From Platynereis dumerilii (lineage: Eukaryota > Annelida > Polychaeta > Phyllodocida > Nereididae), in contig JAPTHN010000010.1 in the NCBI GenBank assembly GCA_026936325.1, positions 49,016,650 through 49,080,649 on the forward strand: a DNA stretch of 64,000 bases. Reading direction: 5' to 3'. How positions within the stretch are numbered: the first letter of the stretch is position 1; the number at the start of each line of letters is the position of its first letter. Positions 1 to 11,135 of the stretch are shown here, piece after piece. The translations under genes were made by a program, and so were the position numbers. Below the pieces are notes generated by a model that worked only from the letters and a program-made list of their open reading frames with translations, searched no databases and was not told the origin of the DNA.

Positions 1-24
1 AGACAGATTGGGAATTATCAGTGC
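1..24 (-). CDS. Possible next exon of the secreted-protein gene (partial)
   Basis: On the minus strand a pyrimidine-rich tract ending in AG (tttgtttaacag) precedes position 24. The bases after it continue the phase-1 open end of the 890-730 exon without a stop up to the window edge (T-D-N-S-Q-S-V). Only eight codons are visible and none is cysteine, so this is weak. The intron it implies would span 25-729. Confidence 0.2.
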
Positions 25-97
25 CTGTTAAACAAAGGTACTGTGTGAATTCTGCTGAGCATGCAGTGGCCATTACAAGTGCAGAAGAAGACTATAA

Positions 98-252
98 GCC
101 CCCACTTTGACTGCAAACCCCCACCTTGACAGTAAACCCCCACCTTGACTGAAAACCCCCACCTTGACTGCAAACCCCCACCTTGACTGCAAACCCCCAA
201 CTTGACTGCAAACCCCCACTTTGACTGCAAACCCCCACCTTGACAGTAAACA
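98..252. repeat. 19-bp minisatellite
   Basis: About eight head-to-tail copies of a C-rich 19-mer (cccccaccttgactgcaaa) with small variants such as gacagt for gactgc. It lies in what would be the intron downstream of the 890-730 exon. Open frames across it are repeat artefacts. Confidence 0.9.
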
Positions 253-399
253 CCGCATTTGGCTTACTATTACCACCTCACAAGGATTCAGTTGTAGATA
301 TCTCACAAAGTTAATCACCTCACAGGGCTTGATTGTAATAACCTTCCAAGGCTTCAACACACATAGTGAATAGTTACTCCCTGAGAAAACACCAAAATC

Positions 400-665
400 T
401 TACAGAACAGTATAAGCTCCATCAAAACGGGCATGTTGTGACAACATTGCAGTGTTTGTGAAAATTACGTAGAACTGTATGGTAGAAGTGATGTTCTCAC
501 ATTGCTGTGAAGCAACGTAAAAGATATGACAATAGCATGTGACGTTATGACAATGTTTCACAATATTGTGAAAAAACCTCAACTTCGTGTTCACATTGTG
601 GCAACATAATTTCTACATTTCTACATGACCAACAGACTAGCCCTCCACCATTTACATTGTAGCAA
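400..665 (-). repeat. Dispersed CAATGTTG-rich repeat, copy 1
   Basis: A region dense in short self-complementary words (acaatgtt, cacaatattgtg, acattgtgg). Its reverse complement resembles 36400-36560 and 42860-42955 in word order (caatgtt, tgcttgctg/tgcatgcta, atgtcata, cacaatatt). Probably a short non-autonomous element; ends are not defined. Confidence 0.5.
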
Positions 666-729
666 TGTTCTGTTTACATTGAGTGTCTCTTGGGATTAAT
701 TAAGTTGCTTTTTAGGATCATGGACTTAC

Positions 730-890
730 CGCCTCCAACAAAGAAACAGGCATTTTTGGTGTAAATCAAAACGGTATTGATGTAGTTCCGGGTCAGCGTG
801 AGCCAATCAAACATCTGAACACTTTCTACCAAAGTAGCGGCGCAATCCAAAGCCGCAACTTCAGCCAGATTCGAAACGGTTGCGACGTAT
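730..890 (-). CDS. Secreted-protein gene, exon 7 of those seen (second half of module 3)
   Basis: Flanked on the minus strand by tttcag and a perfect gtaagt donor. It is 161 nt, the same length as exon 3, and enters at phase 2 and leaves at phase 1. It encodes residues 200-253, a helical-looking stretch (LAEVAALDCAATLVESVQ) with cysteines at 216 and 248, ending in VGG. Entry completes a lysine codon begun by AA at the end of the previous exon. It is the most downstream clear exon; the reading frame is open at the donor, so the gene continues to the left. Confidence 0.8.
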
Positions 891-1262
891 CTGAAATTTA
901 GGGAATGAAATGTTATTAAAAGAGTAGGATTCAAGTGATGATAAACTGATATTAAATAGGAAATAAGTCATAAATTGAGCTTTTAAGTAACATTCAGGTG
1001 TATTTTCCATAATGGAATTCATGTGAGATATGCCTAAAATAGTGTAGGATTTAAGATAATAAATCATGCTTGCAAAATATCTATAATGATAACGATAGCA
1101 ATAGCAACAAAGGCCTAACTTTATTTAGCCCACACGGAAACTCTTGTGCACTGCAGCTGCCAGCTATGCTGGCGCCACCTATGCTATGCTGGGGCCATCT
1201 ACGCTGTGGTGGCGCCACCAACCCATTTGCTGGCGCCCCCTACCCTCATCTTTGGCACTCAC
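891..1262 (-). other. Intron 6 of the secreted-protein gene
   Basis: A 372-bp intron between gtgagt and tttcag. It contains a small GGCGCC-rich patch near 1157-1240 (imperfect repeats of ctggcgccacc) and nothing else recognisable. Confidence 0.7.
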
Positions 1263-1323
1263 TTGCATTCTGATGAAGTATCAATTTTGTTGACCTCCAC
1301 TTGGATCTTCCCCGCACAGTCAC
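1263..1323 (-). CDS. Secreted-protein gene, exon 6 (first half of module 3)
   Basis: A 61-nt microexon between a pyrimidine tract ending tctctcag and the donor gtgagt. It enters at phase 1 and leaves at phase 2. It encodes residues 180-200, starting C-D-C-A-G and ending S-S-E-C, with the last codon (Lys) split. It would be missed by ORF length alone; support is the exact phase match on both sides and the CxC start resembling the N-terminal cysteines of modules 1 and 2. Confidence 0.75.
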
Positions 1324-1403
1324 CTGAGAGAAGAGAAATAATAATATTATTATGTTGAATAAATAATGTCAGAGTGGTATAAAAATAATTTATCAATGGT
1401 GCA

Positions 1404-4400
1404 GTTAGATTTGAACTGAAATCTATGCAGGTTTGAACTTAATTCTTTGCAGATGTGAACTTAATTCTATGCAGATTTGAACTTAATTCTATGCAGATTT
1501 GAACTTAATTCTATGCAGATTTGAACTTAATTCTATGCAGATTTGAACTTAATTCTATGCAGATTTGAACTTAATTCTATGCAGATTTGAACTTAATTCT
1601 ATGCAGATTTGAACTAAATTCTACACAGATTTGAACTTAATTCTATGCAGATTTGAACTAAATTCTACGCAGATTTGAACTTAATTCTATGCAGATTTGA
1701 GCTTAATTCTATGCAGATTTGAACTTAATTCTATGCAGATTTGAACTGAATTCTACACAGATTTGAACTTAATTCTTTGCAGATGTGAACTTCATTCTAT
1801 GCAGATTTGAACTAAATTCTATGCAGATTTGCACTTAATTCTATGCAGATTTGAGCTTAATTCTATGCAGATTTGAACTTAATTCTATGCAGATTTGAAC
1901 TTAATTCTACACAGATGTGAACTTAATTCTTTGCAGATGTGAACTTAATTCTATGCAGATTTGAACTTAATTCTATGCAGATTTGAACTTAATTCTATGC
2001 AGATTTGAACTTAATTCTATGCAGATTTGAACTTAATTCTATGCAGATGTGAACTAAATTCTATGCAGATTTGAACTTAATTAGAACTATGCAGATTTGC
2101 ACTTAATTCTATGCAGATTTGAACTTAATTCTTTGCAGGTGTGAACTCAATTCTATGCAGATTTGAACTTAATTCTATGCAGATGTGAACTTCATTCTAT
2201 GCAGATTTGAACTTAATTCTATGCAGATTTGAACTAAATTCTATGCAGATTTGCACTTAATTCTATGCAGATTTGAACTTAATTCTATGCAGATTTGAAC
2301 TTAATTCTATGCAGATTTGAACTTAATTCTATGCAGGTGTGAACTCAATTCTATGCAGATTTGAACTTAATTCTATGCAGATGTGAACTTGATTCTATGC
2401 AGATTTGAACTTAATTCTATGCAGATTTGAGCTTAATTCTATGCAGATTTGAACTTAATTCTATGCAGATTTGAACTTAATTCTATGCAGATTTGAACTT
2501 AATTCTATGCAGATGTGAACTTGATTCTATGCAGATTTGAACTTAATTCTATGCAGATTTGAACTTAATTCTATGCAGATTTGCACTTAATTCTATGCAG
2601 ATTTGAACTTAATTCTATGCAAATTTGAACTTAATTCTATGCAGATGTGAACTAAATTCTATGCAGATTTGAACTTAATTAGAACTATGCAGATTTGAAC
2701 TTAATTCTATGCAGATTTGAACTTAATTCTATGCAGATGTGAACTAAATTCTATGCAGATTTGAACTTAATTAGAACTATGCAGATTTGAACTTAATTCT
2801 ATGCAGATTTGAACTTAATTCTTTGCAGGTGTGAACTCAATTCTATGCAGATTTGAACTTAATTCTATGCAGATGTGAACTTAATTCTATGCAGATTTGA
2901 ACTTAATTCTATGCAGATTTGAGCTTAATTCTATGCAGATTTGAACTTAATTCTATGCAGATTTGAACTTAATTCTATGCAGATTTGAACTTAATTCTAT
3001 GCAGATGTGAACTTAATTCTATGCAGATGTGAACTTAATTCTATGCAGATGTGAACTTGATTCTATGCAGATTTGAACTTAATTCTATGCAGATGTGAAC
3101 TTAATTCTATGCAGATTTGAACTTAATTCTATGCAGATGTGAACTTAATTCTATGCAGATTTGAGCTTAATTCTATGCAGATTTGAACTTAATTCTATGC
3201 ATATTTGAACTTAATTCTATGCAGATTTGAACTTAATTCTATGCAGATGTGAACTTAATTCTATGCAGATTTGAACTTAATTCTATGCAGATGTGAACTT
3301 AATTCTATGCAGATTTGAGCTTAATACTATGCAGATTTGAACTTAATTCTATGCATATTTGAACTTAATTCTATGCATATTTGAACTTAATTCTATGCAG
3401 ATGTGAACTTAATTCTATGCAGATTTGAACTTAATTCTATGCAGATGTGAACTTAATTCTATGCAGATTTGAACTTAATTCTATGCAGATTTGAACTTAA
3501 TTCTATGCAGATTTGAACTTAATTCTATGCAGATGTGAACTTAATTCTATGCAGATTTGAACTTAATTCTATGCAGATTTGAACTTAAATTTTTGCAGAT
3601 TTGAACTTAATTCTATGCAGATTTGAACTAAATTCTTAGCAGATTTGAACTTAATTGGATGCAGATTTGAACTTAGTTGTATGCAGATTTGAACTTAATT
3701 CTTTGCATATTTGAACTTAATTCTATGCAGATTTGAACTTAATTCTATGCAGATTTGAACTTAATTCTATGCAGATTTGAACTTAATTCTATACAGATTT
3801 GAACTTAATTTTTTGCAGATTTGAACTTAATTCTATGCAGATTTGAACTTAATTCTATGCCGATTTGAAATTAGTTGTATGCAGATTTGAACTTAAAATT
3901 CTATGTAGATTTGAACTTAATTCTATGCGAATTTTAACTTAATTCTATGCAGATTTGAACTTAATTCTATGCATATTTGAACTTAATTCTATGCAGATTT
4001 GAACTTAATTCTATGCATATTTGAACTTAATTCTATGCAGATTTGCACTTAATTCTATGCAGATTTGAACTTTTAAAATTCTATGCTGATTTGAACTTAA
4101 TTCTATGCAGATTTGAACTAAATTCTATGCAGATTTGCACTTAATTCTATGCAGATTTGAACTTAATTCTATGCAGATTTGAACTTAATTCTATGCAGAT
4201 TTGAACTAAATTCTTTGAAGATTTGAACTTAATTCTATGCAGATTTGAACTTAGTTGTATGCAGATTTGAACTTAATTCTTTGCATATTTGAACTCAATT
4301 CTATGCATATTTGAACTGAATTCTATGCATATTTGAACTTAATTCTTTGCAGATTTGAACTTAATTCTATGCAGATGTGAACTTAATTCTATGCAGATTT

Positions 4401-5040
4401 GAACTTAATTCTTTGCAGATTTGAACTTAATTCTATGCAGATTTGAACTTAATTCTATGCAGATGTGAACTTAATTCTATACAGATTTGAACTTAATTTT
4501 TTGCAGATTTGAACTTAATTCTATGCAGATTTGAACTTAATTCTATGCGGATTTGAAATTAGTTGTGTGCAGATTTGAACTTAAAATTCTATGTAGATTT
4601 GAACTTAATTCTATGCGAATTTGAACTTAATTCTATGCAGATTTGAACTTAATTCTATGCATATTTGAACTTAATTCTATGCAGATTTGAACTTAATTCT
4701 ATGCATATTTGAACTTAATTCTATGCAGATTTGAACTTAATTCTATGCAGATTTGAACTTTTAAAATTCTATGCTGATTTGAACTTAATTCTATGCAGAT
4801 TTGAACTAAATTCTATGCAGATTTGCACTTAATTCTATGGAGATTTGAACTTTTAAAGTACTATGCTTATTTGAACTTAGTTCTCTGCAGATTTAAACTT
4901 AATTCGATGCAGATGTGAACTTAATTCTATGCAGATTTGAGCTTTTAAAATTCTATGCAGATGTGAACTTAATTCTTTGCAGATGTGAACTTAATTCTAT
5001 GCGAATTTGAACTGAAATCTGTACAGATTTAAACTTTAGG
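1404..5040. repeat. 22-bp minisatellite array, about 3.6 kb
   Basis: Roughly 160 head-to-tail copies of atgcagatttgaacttaattct with scattered variants (atgtgaac, gcatattt, ctttgcag, cgaatt). Higher-order structure is visible: a variant unit with taattagaactatgcag recurs near 2080, 2670 and 2770. A block containing tgaaattagttgt, taaaattctatgtag and atgcgaatt recurs near 3861-4100 and again about 688 bp later at 4549-4790. It fills almost all of intron 5 of the host gene (1324-5170). Units decay toward 5040. Confidence 0.97.
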
Positions 5041-5170
5041 TTTGAAACTGTAGGTTGAACGAAATATCTACTTGCTAGTTTGAACTTAAACCTCTGCATG
5101 TTCGAAATGAAAGCTCTGCCTGTTTGAACTTGAATCACAGCAGGCATGAACTGTAATATTGTATACTCAC

Positions 5171-5307
5171 AGGCTCCACCCAGCATGACAGTTGCAATTG
5201 CCCAAACTCTCTCCACTTCTACCCTGACTGCTTGCCAGGCATCCCCGAAAAAGCCGCCGACACAACTCTTACAGATGTCTATGGTCTGCAGATATTGCTT
5301 TATTTGT
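5171..5307 (-). CDS. Secreted-protein gene, exon 5 (second half of module 2)
   Basis: A 137-nt exon between acceptor tatatttttgcag and donor gtgagt, phase 2 in and phase 1 out. It encodes residues 134-180 with C146 and C149, a VGGFFGDAW turn, and a helix-like VRVEVERVWAIATVM stretch. An internal ctgcag 17 nt downstream could look like the acceptor, but using it leads to a stop in the incoming phase. The more upstream AG, with the better pyrimidine tract, keeps the frame. Confidence 0.8.
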
Positions 5308-6046
5308 CTGCAAAAATATAAACAGAACTATGGAGGGTGATGTAAGTGAGCAGCTTTTGAATGCTATTTAGCTTCGCTGAAGGCATTAGCTATTGTGGTC
5401 CTGGCCTTTTTCACCTGTGTGTCAGCGTGTGTGTTACTTGAATCCTGGGAAAACAGCACTTCCAATTTACCTGATTTTTAGCAGTATGTGTTCCTTTGAC
5501 CCACAGAATACCTGATTATATTTTGGTTGCTGTTGATGCTGTTTAAGGGTTGCTGTTGACAAAATGCATAGATGGGAGCCTACAATGCCGCGCTCTGTGC
5601 TTTTCTGATTCAACAGATCATATTCTTGAATATCTGATAATCCCAAGATTTCAACCAACACACAGCAATGCATCTTGCACGAGTGGAATGCTTAGAGGCA
5701 TATTTAAAAGGCCGCCATTGGGCCATACCCCCTCCCCCTGCCTAAAATTAACATGGAGAAAATGGCGAACACCGCAAGCACCTGTGTATTTGCCCCATGT
5801 TGTGGCTCTCCCCAGTGTTTCCAGATACACCTTTGGGAATTTTAGCGGAACAGCGAAGCTGTGTGCTCTCTGAGTGCCCCGCTCTTGTTACTGATTTTTT
5901 CTATTTAAGTCAATCTTGTTGGTCTGCATTATCAGCAATTATGCAGCCTTTCCAAAGACAATCGCAAGGGAGGAGAACATTTGAGCCTGGAATTTTCACT
6001 TCGCAATACAAAACAACCAAAATCCATTGAACGTTAGGCTACTTAC
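5308..6046 (-). other. Intron 4 of the secreted-protein gene
   Basis: A 739-bp intron between gtaagt and ttttgcag. Two overlapping open frames on the plus strand here (around 5550-6030) have no recognisable domain and are taken as chance. Confidence 0.6.
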
Positions 6047-6149
6047 ACACAAGAAGTAGTTAGATCATTGAGATCAAATGCATTGCCAACGAATGCAAAG
6101 GCACCAAGCCCTCCAACGCACAGGAAGTACTCCGGGCCATTACAGGTAG
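6047..6149 (-). CDS. Secreted-protein gene, exon 4 (first half of module 2)
   Basis: A 103-nt exon between ttttcttgcag and a perfect gtaagt donor, phase 1 in and phase 2 out. It encodes residues 100-134, with C102, C110 and C133 around a glycine-rich VGGLGAFAFVGNAF stretch. The last full codon is again cysteine, followed by a split codon. Its upstream neighbour exon lies 18.25 kb away across the transposon-filled intron. Confidence 0.82.
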
Positions 6150-6299
6150 CTGCAAGAAAAGAACATATTTTGCAATTAATATTTTACTGAATCTGTAGTT
6201 ATTACGTGGAGAATCATGGTTTGCATTTTCACTCTGGCACTTAGAAGGTGAAGCATAATCCTGAAATACTTGTGTTTTGGTACCGTTCGTTATGCAAAC

Positions 6300-6590
6300 T
6301 TGTGATGTTTCTCTGTGGCCTAATGATCAAACACACTGGCTTTGAGGGCGTGGGTTAATCTCAACCCCTGGAACTCATTTGGGGCTGCGCCAATGGGACA
6401 TTAAAAGGAGGTGGGTTGTCCAGTATTCTCCGCTGGGGCAACTCAAAGACCCTGGGCATCTCTGAATCAATAGGACATGTGCCAGACTCCCAGTCTTCTC
6501 ATCTTATCATCATACCGCAGTCACCAGTGTGCAGCCCCGGCTGATCTTGGGTATAGCAGCACTACATAAACCAACCTTAAAAGTGGCCAG
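6300..6590 (+). mobile_element. tRNA-derived SINE-like repeat
   Basis: A tRNA-like head with an A-box-like tggcctaatgatcaaaca (about 6317) and a decayed B box (gtgggttaatctc, about 6350) is followed by an unrelated body ending near gcactacataaacc. Polymerase III box spacing is about right. No clear tail repeat or target duplication was found. Confidence 0.45.
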
Positions 6591-6871
6591 TAGGTTAAGC
6601 CTGGGAGTTTCCTGATCAAAGTTATGTAAATGGAACAGGAAAGAAGATATTTTCAAAATCAGCATTCACTTTGGCCTGGTGACGTTATTTCGTATTGGAT
6701 TGATCAACTGCATCAATTAATGTTTATTCAGGGCATATTGTATCAACTATCAAGCAGTATCAAAGCTGAACAAATTTTATTTGGTATCACAGTTCTCGTC
6801 ACTTTTGATATACAAGTTTTATTTCTTTTCAGCCTTAGTCTAAATGCTCAAATAACGGACAGTGGAACATA

Positions 6872-6998
6872 GTGGAGGAGGCCTCTGTCAGCCAATCACA
6901 AGCCTGTATTTTACTGCTATAAATCCCATATTCTATGCTCTCCGCTGATCTCCTCATGTTTGAGTATTTGAGTGGTTGTCTCATGATATAGGCTGGTT
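6872..6998 (+). mobile_element. MITE fragment related to 34075-34305
   Basis: Shares the ordered words gcctctgtcagccaatcaca, cccatattct and ttgtctcatg with the copies at 34075-34305 and, inverted, 38400-38570. The hairpin end seen in the other copies is missing. Confidence 0.6.
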
Positions 6999-7014
6999 TT
7001 TCTAAGTTGCCTAA

Positions 7015-8345
7015 CAAACTAACTTACTTGTGTTGCCTATATGCAGCACTTGCAAACCGGCCAACTTACCAAACAAACTAACCTGAACAAGCCAACTTTC
7101 CTAACAATTTAACTTGGTTGTGTTGCCTATACGTAGCGCTAGCAATCCAGCCAACTTGCCAAAAAAAAAACCCAACAAAACCAGCCAAATTGCCTAACAA
7201 ACTAACTAGCTCGTGCACTTACAAACCAGCCAACTTGCCGAATAAACTAACCTGAACCAGCCAACTTGCCTTACAAACTAACTTGCTTGCGTTGCCTACA
7301 CATAGCACTCGCAAATCAGCCAACTTGCCAAACAAACTAACCTGAACCAGCCAACTTGCCCAACAAACTGACTTGCTTGTGTTGCCAATTGATAGCACTT
7401 GCAAACTAACAGCCAACTTGCCAAACAAACTAACCTGAACCAGCCAACTTGCCCAACGAACTAACTTGCTTGTGTTGCCAATTGATAGCACTTGCAAACT
7501 AACAGCCAACTTGCCAAACAAACTAACCTGAACCAGCTAACTTGCCTAACAAACTAACTTGATTTGTGTTGCCAATTCATAGCACTTGCAAACCAGCCAA
7601 CTTGCCAAACAAACTAACCTGAACCAGCTAACTTGCCTAACAAACTAACTTGATTTGTGTTGCCAATTCATAGCACTTGCAAACCAGCTAACTTGCCAAA
7701 CAAACTCTCCTGAACCAGCCAACTTGCCTTACAAACTAACTTGCCTCTGTAGCCTGTACGTAGCACTTGCAAACCAGACAACTTGCAAACAAACTCACCT
7801 AAACAAGCCAACTTGCTTAACAAACTAACTTGCTTGTGTTACCCATGCGTAGCACTCAACAGCCAACTTGCCAAACCAGACAACTTGCCAAACTAATCTG
7901 AACCAGCCAAATAGCCTAACAAACTAACTTGTTTGTGTTTCCTACATGTAGCACTTGCAAATTAGCCAACTTGCCAAACAAACTAACCTGAACCAGCCAA
8001 ATTGCCCAACAAACTTACTTGCCATGTGTTGCCTTTATGTAGCATTTGCAAACCAGCCAACTTGCCAAACAAACTAACCTGAACCAGCCAATTTGCCTTA
8101 CAAACTAACTTGCTTGTGTTGCCTGTACGTAGCACTTGCAAATCGAATAAACTTGCCTAACCAACTTGCCTTACAAACTTACTTGCGTGTGTTGCCCTTA
8201 CATAGCCCTTGCGAACCAAGCCAACAAATTAATTAGCTGGTGCTGCCTGTAAATAGCACTTGGGCAACTTGTCTGACTATCTAACCTGCTTGTGTTGTCT
8301 TACGTAGCACTTGCGAATCGAGCCAACTTGCCAACAAACATTTTT
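7015..8345. repeat. Satellite with ~93-bp unit
   Basis: About 14 tandem units built of two similar halves (ccagccaacttgccaaacaa, actaacctgaa and actaacttgcttgtgttgcc), each ending tagcacttgcaa. The spacing of gatagcacttgc at 7391, 7484 and about 7578 gives the period. Units are more divergent toward 8350. It lies in host intron 3 just before the LINE. Confidence 0.95.
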
Positions 8346-8548
8346 GCTTGCATGTGAACCTCAGGATGCCCTGGTGAATCAAACCAAGTAGCCAAGTAGC
8401 AAAATTCTGACAGCTTGATAATGTTCCAACAAGTCAGGCTTCACTCTGACGTGGTGCGCACTGGATTACAAGATTTGAAAAATGGACTCTGTACAAGTCA
8501 AGTGATAAAACAAAAATTCAGAACGGGGGAGACTCCTAACAAAAGGTA

Positions 8549-9346
8549 GTCCCAACCACTAAAAGCTTGCTTATGGAATGCACAAAGGCTACGACAAAAT
8601 ACACAGGTGGTGAATGATTCCAGAGAAGAATTTGATCTTGACGTGTTTCTCTTCACAGAGACCTGGCTAAAAGCAGATGACAAAGTTGAAATCGGTGAAC
8701 TGGAAAGAAATGGTGCAAGCTTGTACTTGGGTTCACCTCATGAGGACAGACCAGGAGCTGGAGTAGGATGCATTGTGAAAATGGGCATTAAAGCAACGAA
8801 AAAGGAAAGCATGAAAACAAAGACTTTCGAGCATATGGAAATTCAGTTAAAATTATATGGAAGAATTCTCACAATTCTTGTAGTGTACAGACCTGAACCC
8901 TCCAAAATGAAGAAATACAATTTATCAGAATTCTTTAGTGAATTTACTAACAAATTATCCCACAATCAGATGTATCACAATGAAACCATAGTAATTGGAA
9001 ACTTCAACTTTCATGTGAGTAAACTAGATGATTCCAAAGTTATCCAATTCAACAACATTTTTGAAATGTTTGATCTTGTACAACATGTGTCTTCACCAAC
9101 GCACAGAGACGGAAACGCACTTGATTTGGTAATAACCAACAAAATAACAACTGTCAAAGATTGTGCTGTCCATGATCTACTGTCAGACCATAACTGTATC
9201 CTCTTCAATATCGACATTAAAAAAGCCAAGAATCCAAGACCCGCCTCATAAATATCTCCAAATTCAAGAAAGACATTGAACAGCATCTGTCACAAAAATG
9301 ACAACACCATAATCAATCTATCCGCCTGAACAGACTTGTGGCGCTC
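8549..9346 (+). pseudogene. LINE-A APE-type endonuclease domain
   Basis: The open frame starts with ACLWNAQRLRQNT and runs through the endonuclease landmarks FLFTETWL, VVYRPEPSK, VIGNFNFHV, LDLVIT and SDHNCILFNI. In active relatives the third motif is GDFN; here it is GNFN, so a metal-binding aspartate is replaced by asparagine. The clean open frame ends at 9251 and coding homology continues to the mariner insertion. It would nick target DNA for target-primed reverse transcription. An in-frame TAG just upstream means the true start of the ORF is lost or lies in another frame. Confidence 0.88.
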
Positions 9347-10600
9347 TACAGGGTGTGGCAAAAAAAATTGCCCCAAAGATAGCTTTGAATTATACTTGCT
9401 ATAATTTCCTAACTGATGCTTCTATAAGTATGAAATTGGGACACAACAAAGCCATGTATATCTAAATTGACTTACCCAAAGCGATATCCATTTTTTGAAA
9501 TTACTTTTCATGTTCTAGGTCTAAGGACATGGTACGTCAGTTTTTTTAGGTGCACCTCGTTTTTGTCATGTTTACCCAAATTGCTGCCTTCAATCAAGCT
9601 TTTGAAATATTGCGGGTGCTTCGGACACCTCTCTCTACTATTGCCCACTTAAAATCATTTAAAATTGTGAGGTCTGATGAATAGGGGGGTCTCTGATTTT
9701 TGACTGGAGGATAAACTCAAATACCAATGATCTCTCTAGGCTTCTCTTGGCAGAAAATACCATACCTAATCTTGTTAGAATATCACATTACAGTTGATCA
9801 ATAAATATACTGACATCTTTGGTAAGTGCAGCCCTCCAAGGTAATTTCTTGTTGCTCCAAGGCTTGATTGATGAGAAGGAGATTGGGGTTGGGGGTCCTT
9901 TACATACATATTCACCCCATCATGTAGAAATATTTTACTTGCCTGGCATAGAAACCGATACTGGATACCAAAAAATTCATTATCTCATCTGATTTGGGCA
10001 TTTTGCTGTGGAAGATCCACTTGAAAAATTCTGTGCTCATTTTCCAAGTTATGAACCCATCCAATCAGAAACCTTCAGCAAAGCAGGCCTGAAATGATAT
10101 TGTTCAGCCACCAAACTGCTCTATTTAGTTGGCTTATACAGTGGGTTTGTCTTGGCCAGAATAGAACGCTATTAAAACAACCCGCTGTTAATTTTTTTGA
10201 CCTTATATGGAAATGACAATGAATTGTTCTGTTATCAGTAGCAAACAATACAAAAATCATCACCAAACCACAGAAACTGGTCATATTATGCCAAATATTC
10301 ACTGGATTATTCTCTTACTATAAACTGCCTTATGATGTAAAATTCACGGTATTCAGAAATGATCAGCTGGCCAGCAAGTGCTGTAGCCTCTTTTGTCTTG
10401 GGCAAGCAAGACTTTGTAGGGGCTGTACATTATTGAGAATAGCCAGTGTTCTAACTTTAATTTTACACCAATGTGACTGCTAGGCAACTGCTAATATGTC
10501 TTGCTAGATATCTTATCTTTCAAATCTTTAATTTTCAATTTTCTGTTTGATCTGCTATAGAGATGTCCAAGTGGTGTAAATTTTTTTGCTGCACCCTGTA
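9347..10600. mobile_element. Mariner/Tc1-like element, decayed
   Basis: Inverted ends (tacagggtgtggcaaaaaaa at 9347 and its complement, ending gcaccctgta, at 10600) are flanked by a TA duplication. Removing the element and one TA makes the LINE-A reading frame continuous (V-A-L-Y-R-S-P-E-K). The length of 1254 bp is that of a full mariner. Reverse-strand translation near 9660-9720 gives a faint PPYSSDLTIL-like stretch resembling the transposase PxSPDLxP region, but no usable ORF remains. Confidence 0.88.
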
Positions 10601-10817
10601 CAGATCACCTGAAAAGATTTTTGACAGACATGCCTCTGTTAAGACTAAACTTGTGACAGTGCGCAAACCTAACCCATTCACAAACCAAGAGATAAAGCCA
10701 CTTGAAAAGGAAAAGAGAAAAGCTGAAAAATTATGGAGAAGAACTGGTCTTGAAAAACACTGGAACACCTTCCAAGAAAAACGAAATGCATTTAATGTTT
10801 ACTTACTTGATAAGATC
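10601..10817 (+). pseudogene. LINE-A linker between endonuclease and RT
   Basis: Continues the LINE frame after the mariner: RSPEKIFDRHASVKTK, then PNPFTNQEIKPLEKEKRKAE, a charged stretch typical of the segment before the RT in L2/CR1 elements. It ends at KRNAFNVYLL where the DIRS-order element begins. The LINE resumes at 21985 with YLLNEKLKIQDTKGNSKAMF. Confidence 0.82.
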
Positions 10818-11135
10818 GGTTAAGTTAATATGGCGGCCATAACATCCTCCTTCTCCAGTTTGGTTCCCGCCGTATAATATTGCGTCATTGCTGCAGGTCC
10901 AATTAGGGACCTCGGCCACTCAGAACCACTGGACCGGCTCAGCCAGGGTAAATACGGCCGAACCCATTTCGCGGGCCACTCGCCTCCTTCACGTCGTTCA
11001 TCGCAGATCATAGCACTTCGCACAAGTAAGTCATTGAGCCTTATTAATCGCTGCACTTGTAGTCCATGGCCTTCACCACCGGTGAGTGAGCCGATCCAGC
11101 CTCTCTCTATTTACACTACGATCGCAATTTGTATC

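Noticed and set aside
1404-5040. Array resembling a CRISPR at first sight
   Set aside because: Units are contiguous 22-mers with no unique spacers, in animal intron DNA.
5171-5290. Alternative acceptor ctgcag for exon 5
   Set aside because: In the incoming phase it leads at once to a stop; the upstream ttttgcag keeps the frame.
6047-6052. Alternative donor two bases earlier in exon 4
   Set aside because: It gives a poor donor (gtgtaa) and is not needed once the upstream acceptor of exon 5 is used.
7219-7521. 100-codon frame with FGKLAVSLQVLSIGN repeats
   Set aside because: It is the ~93-bp satellite read through a frame that happens to be open.
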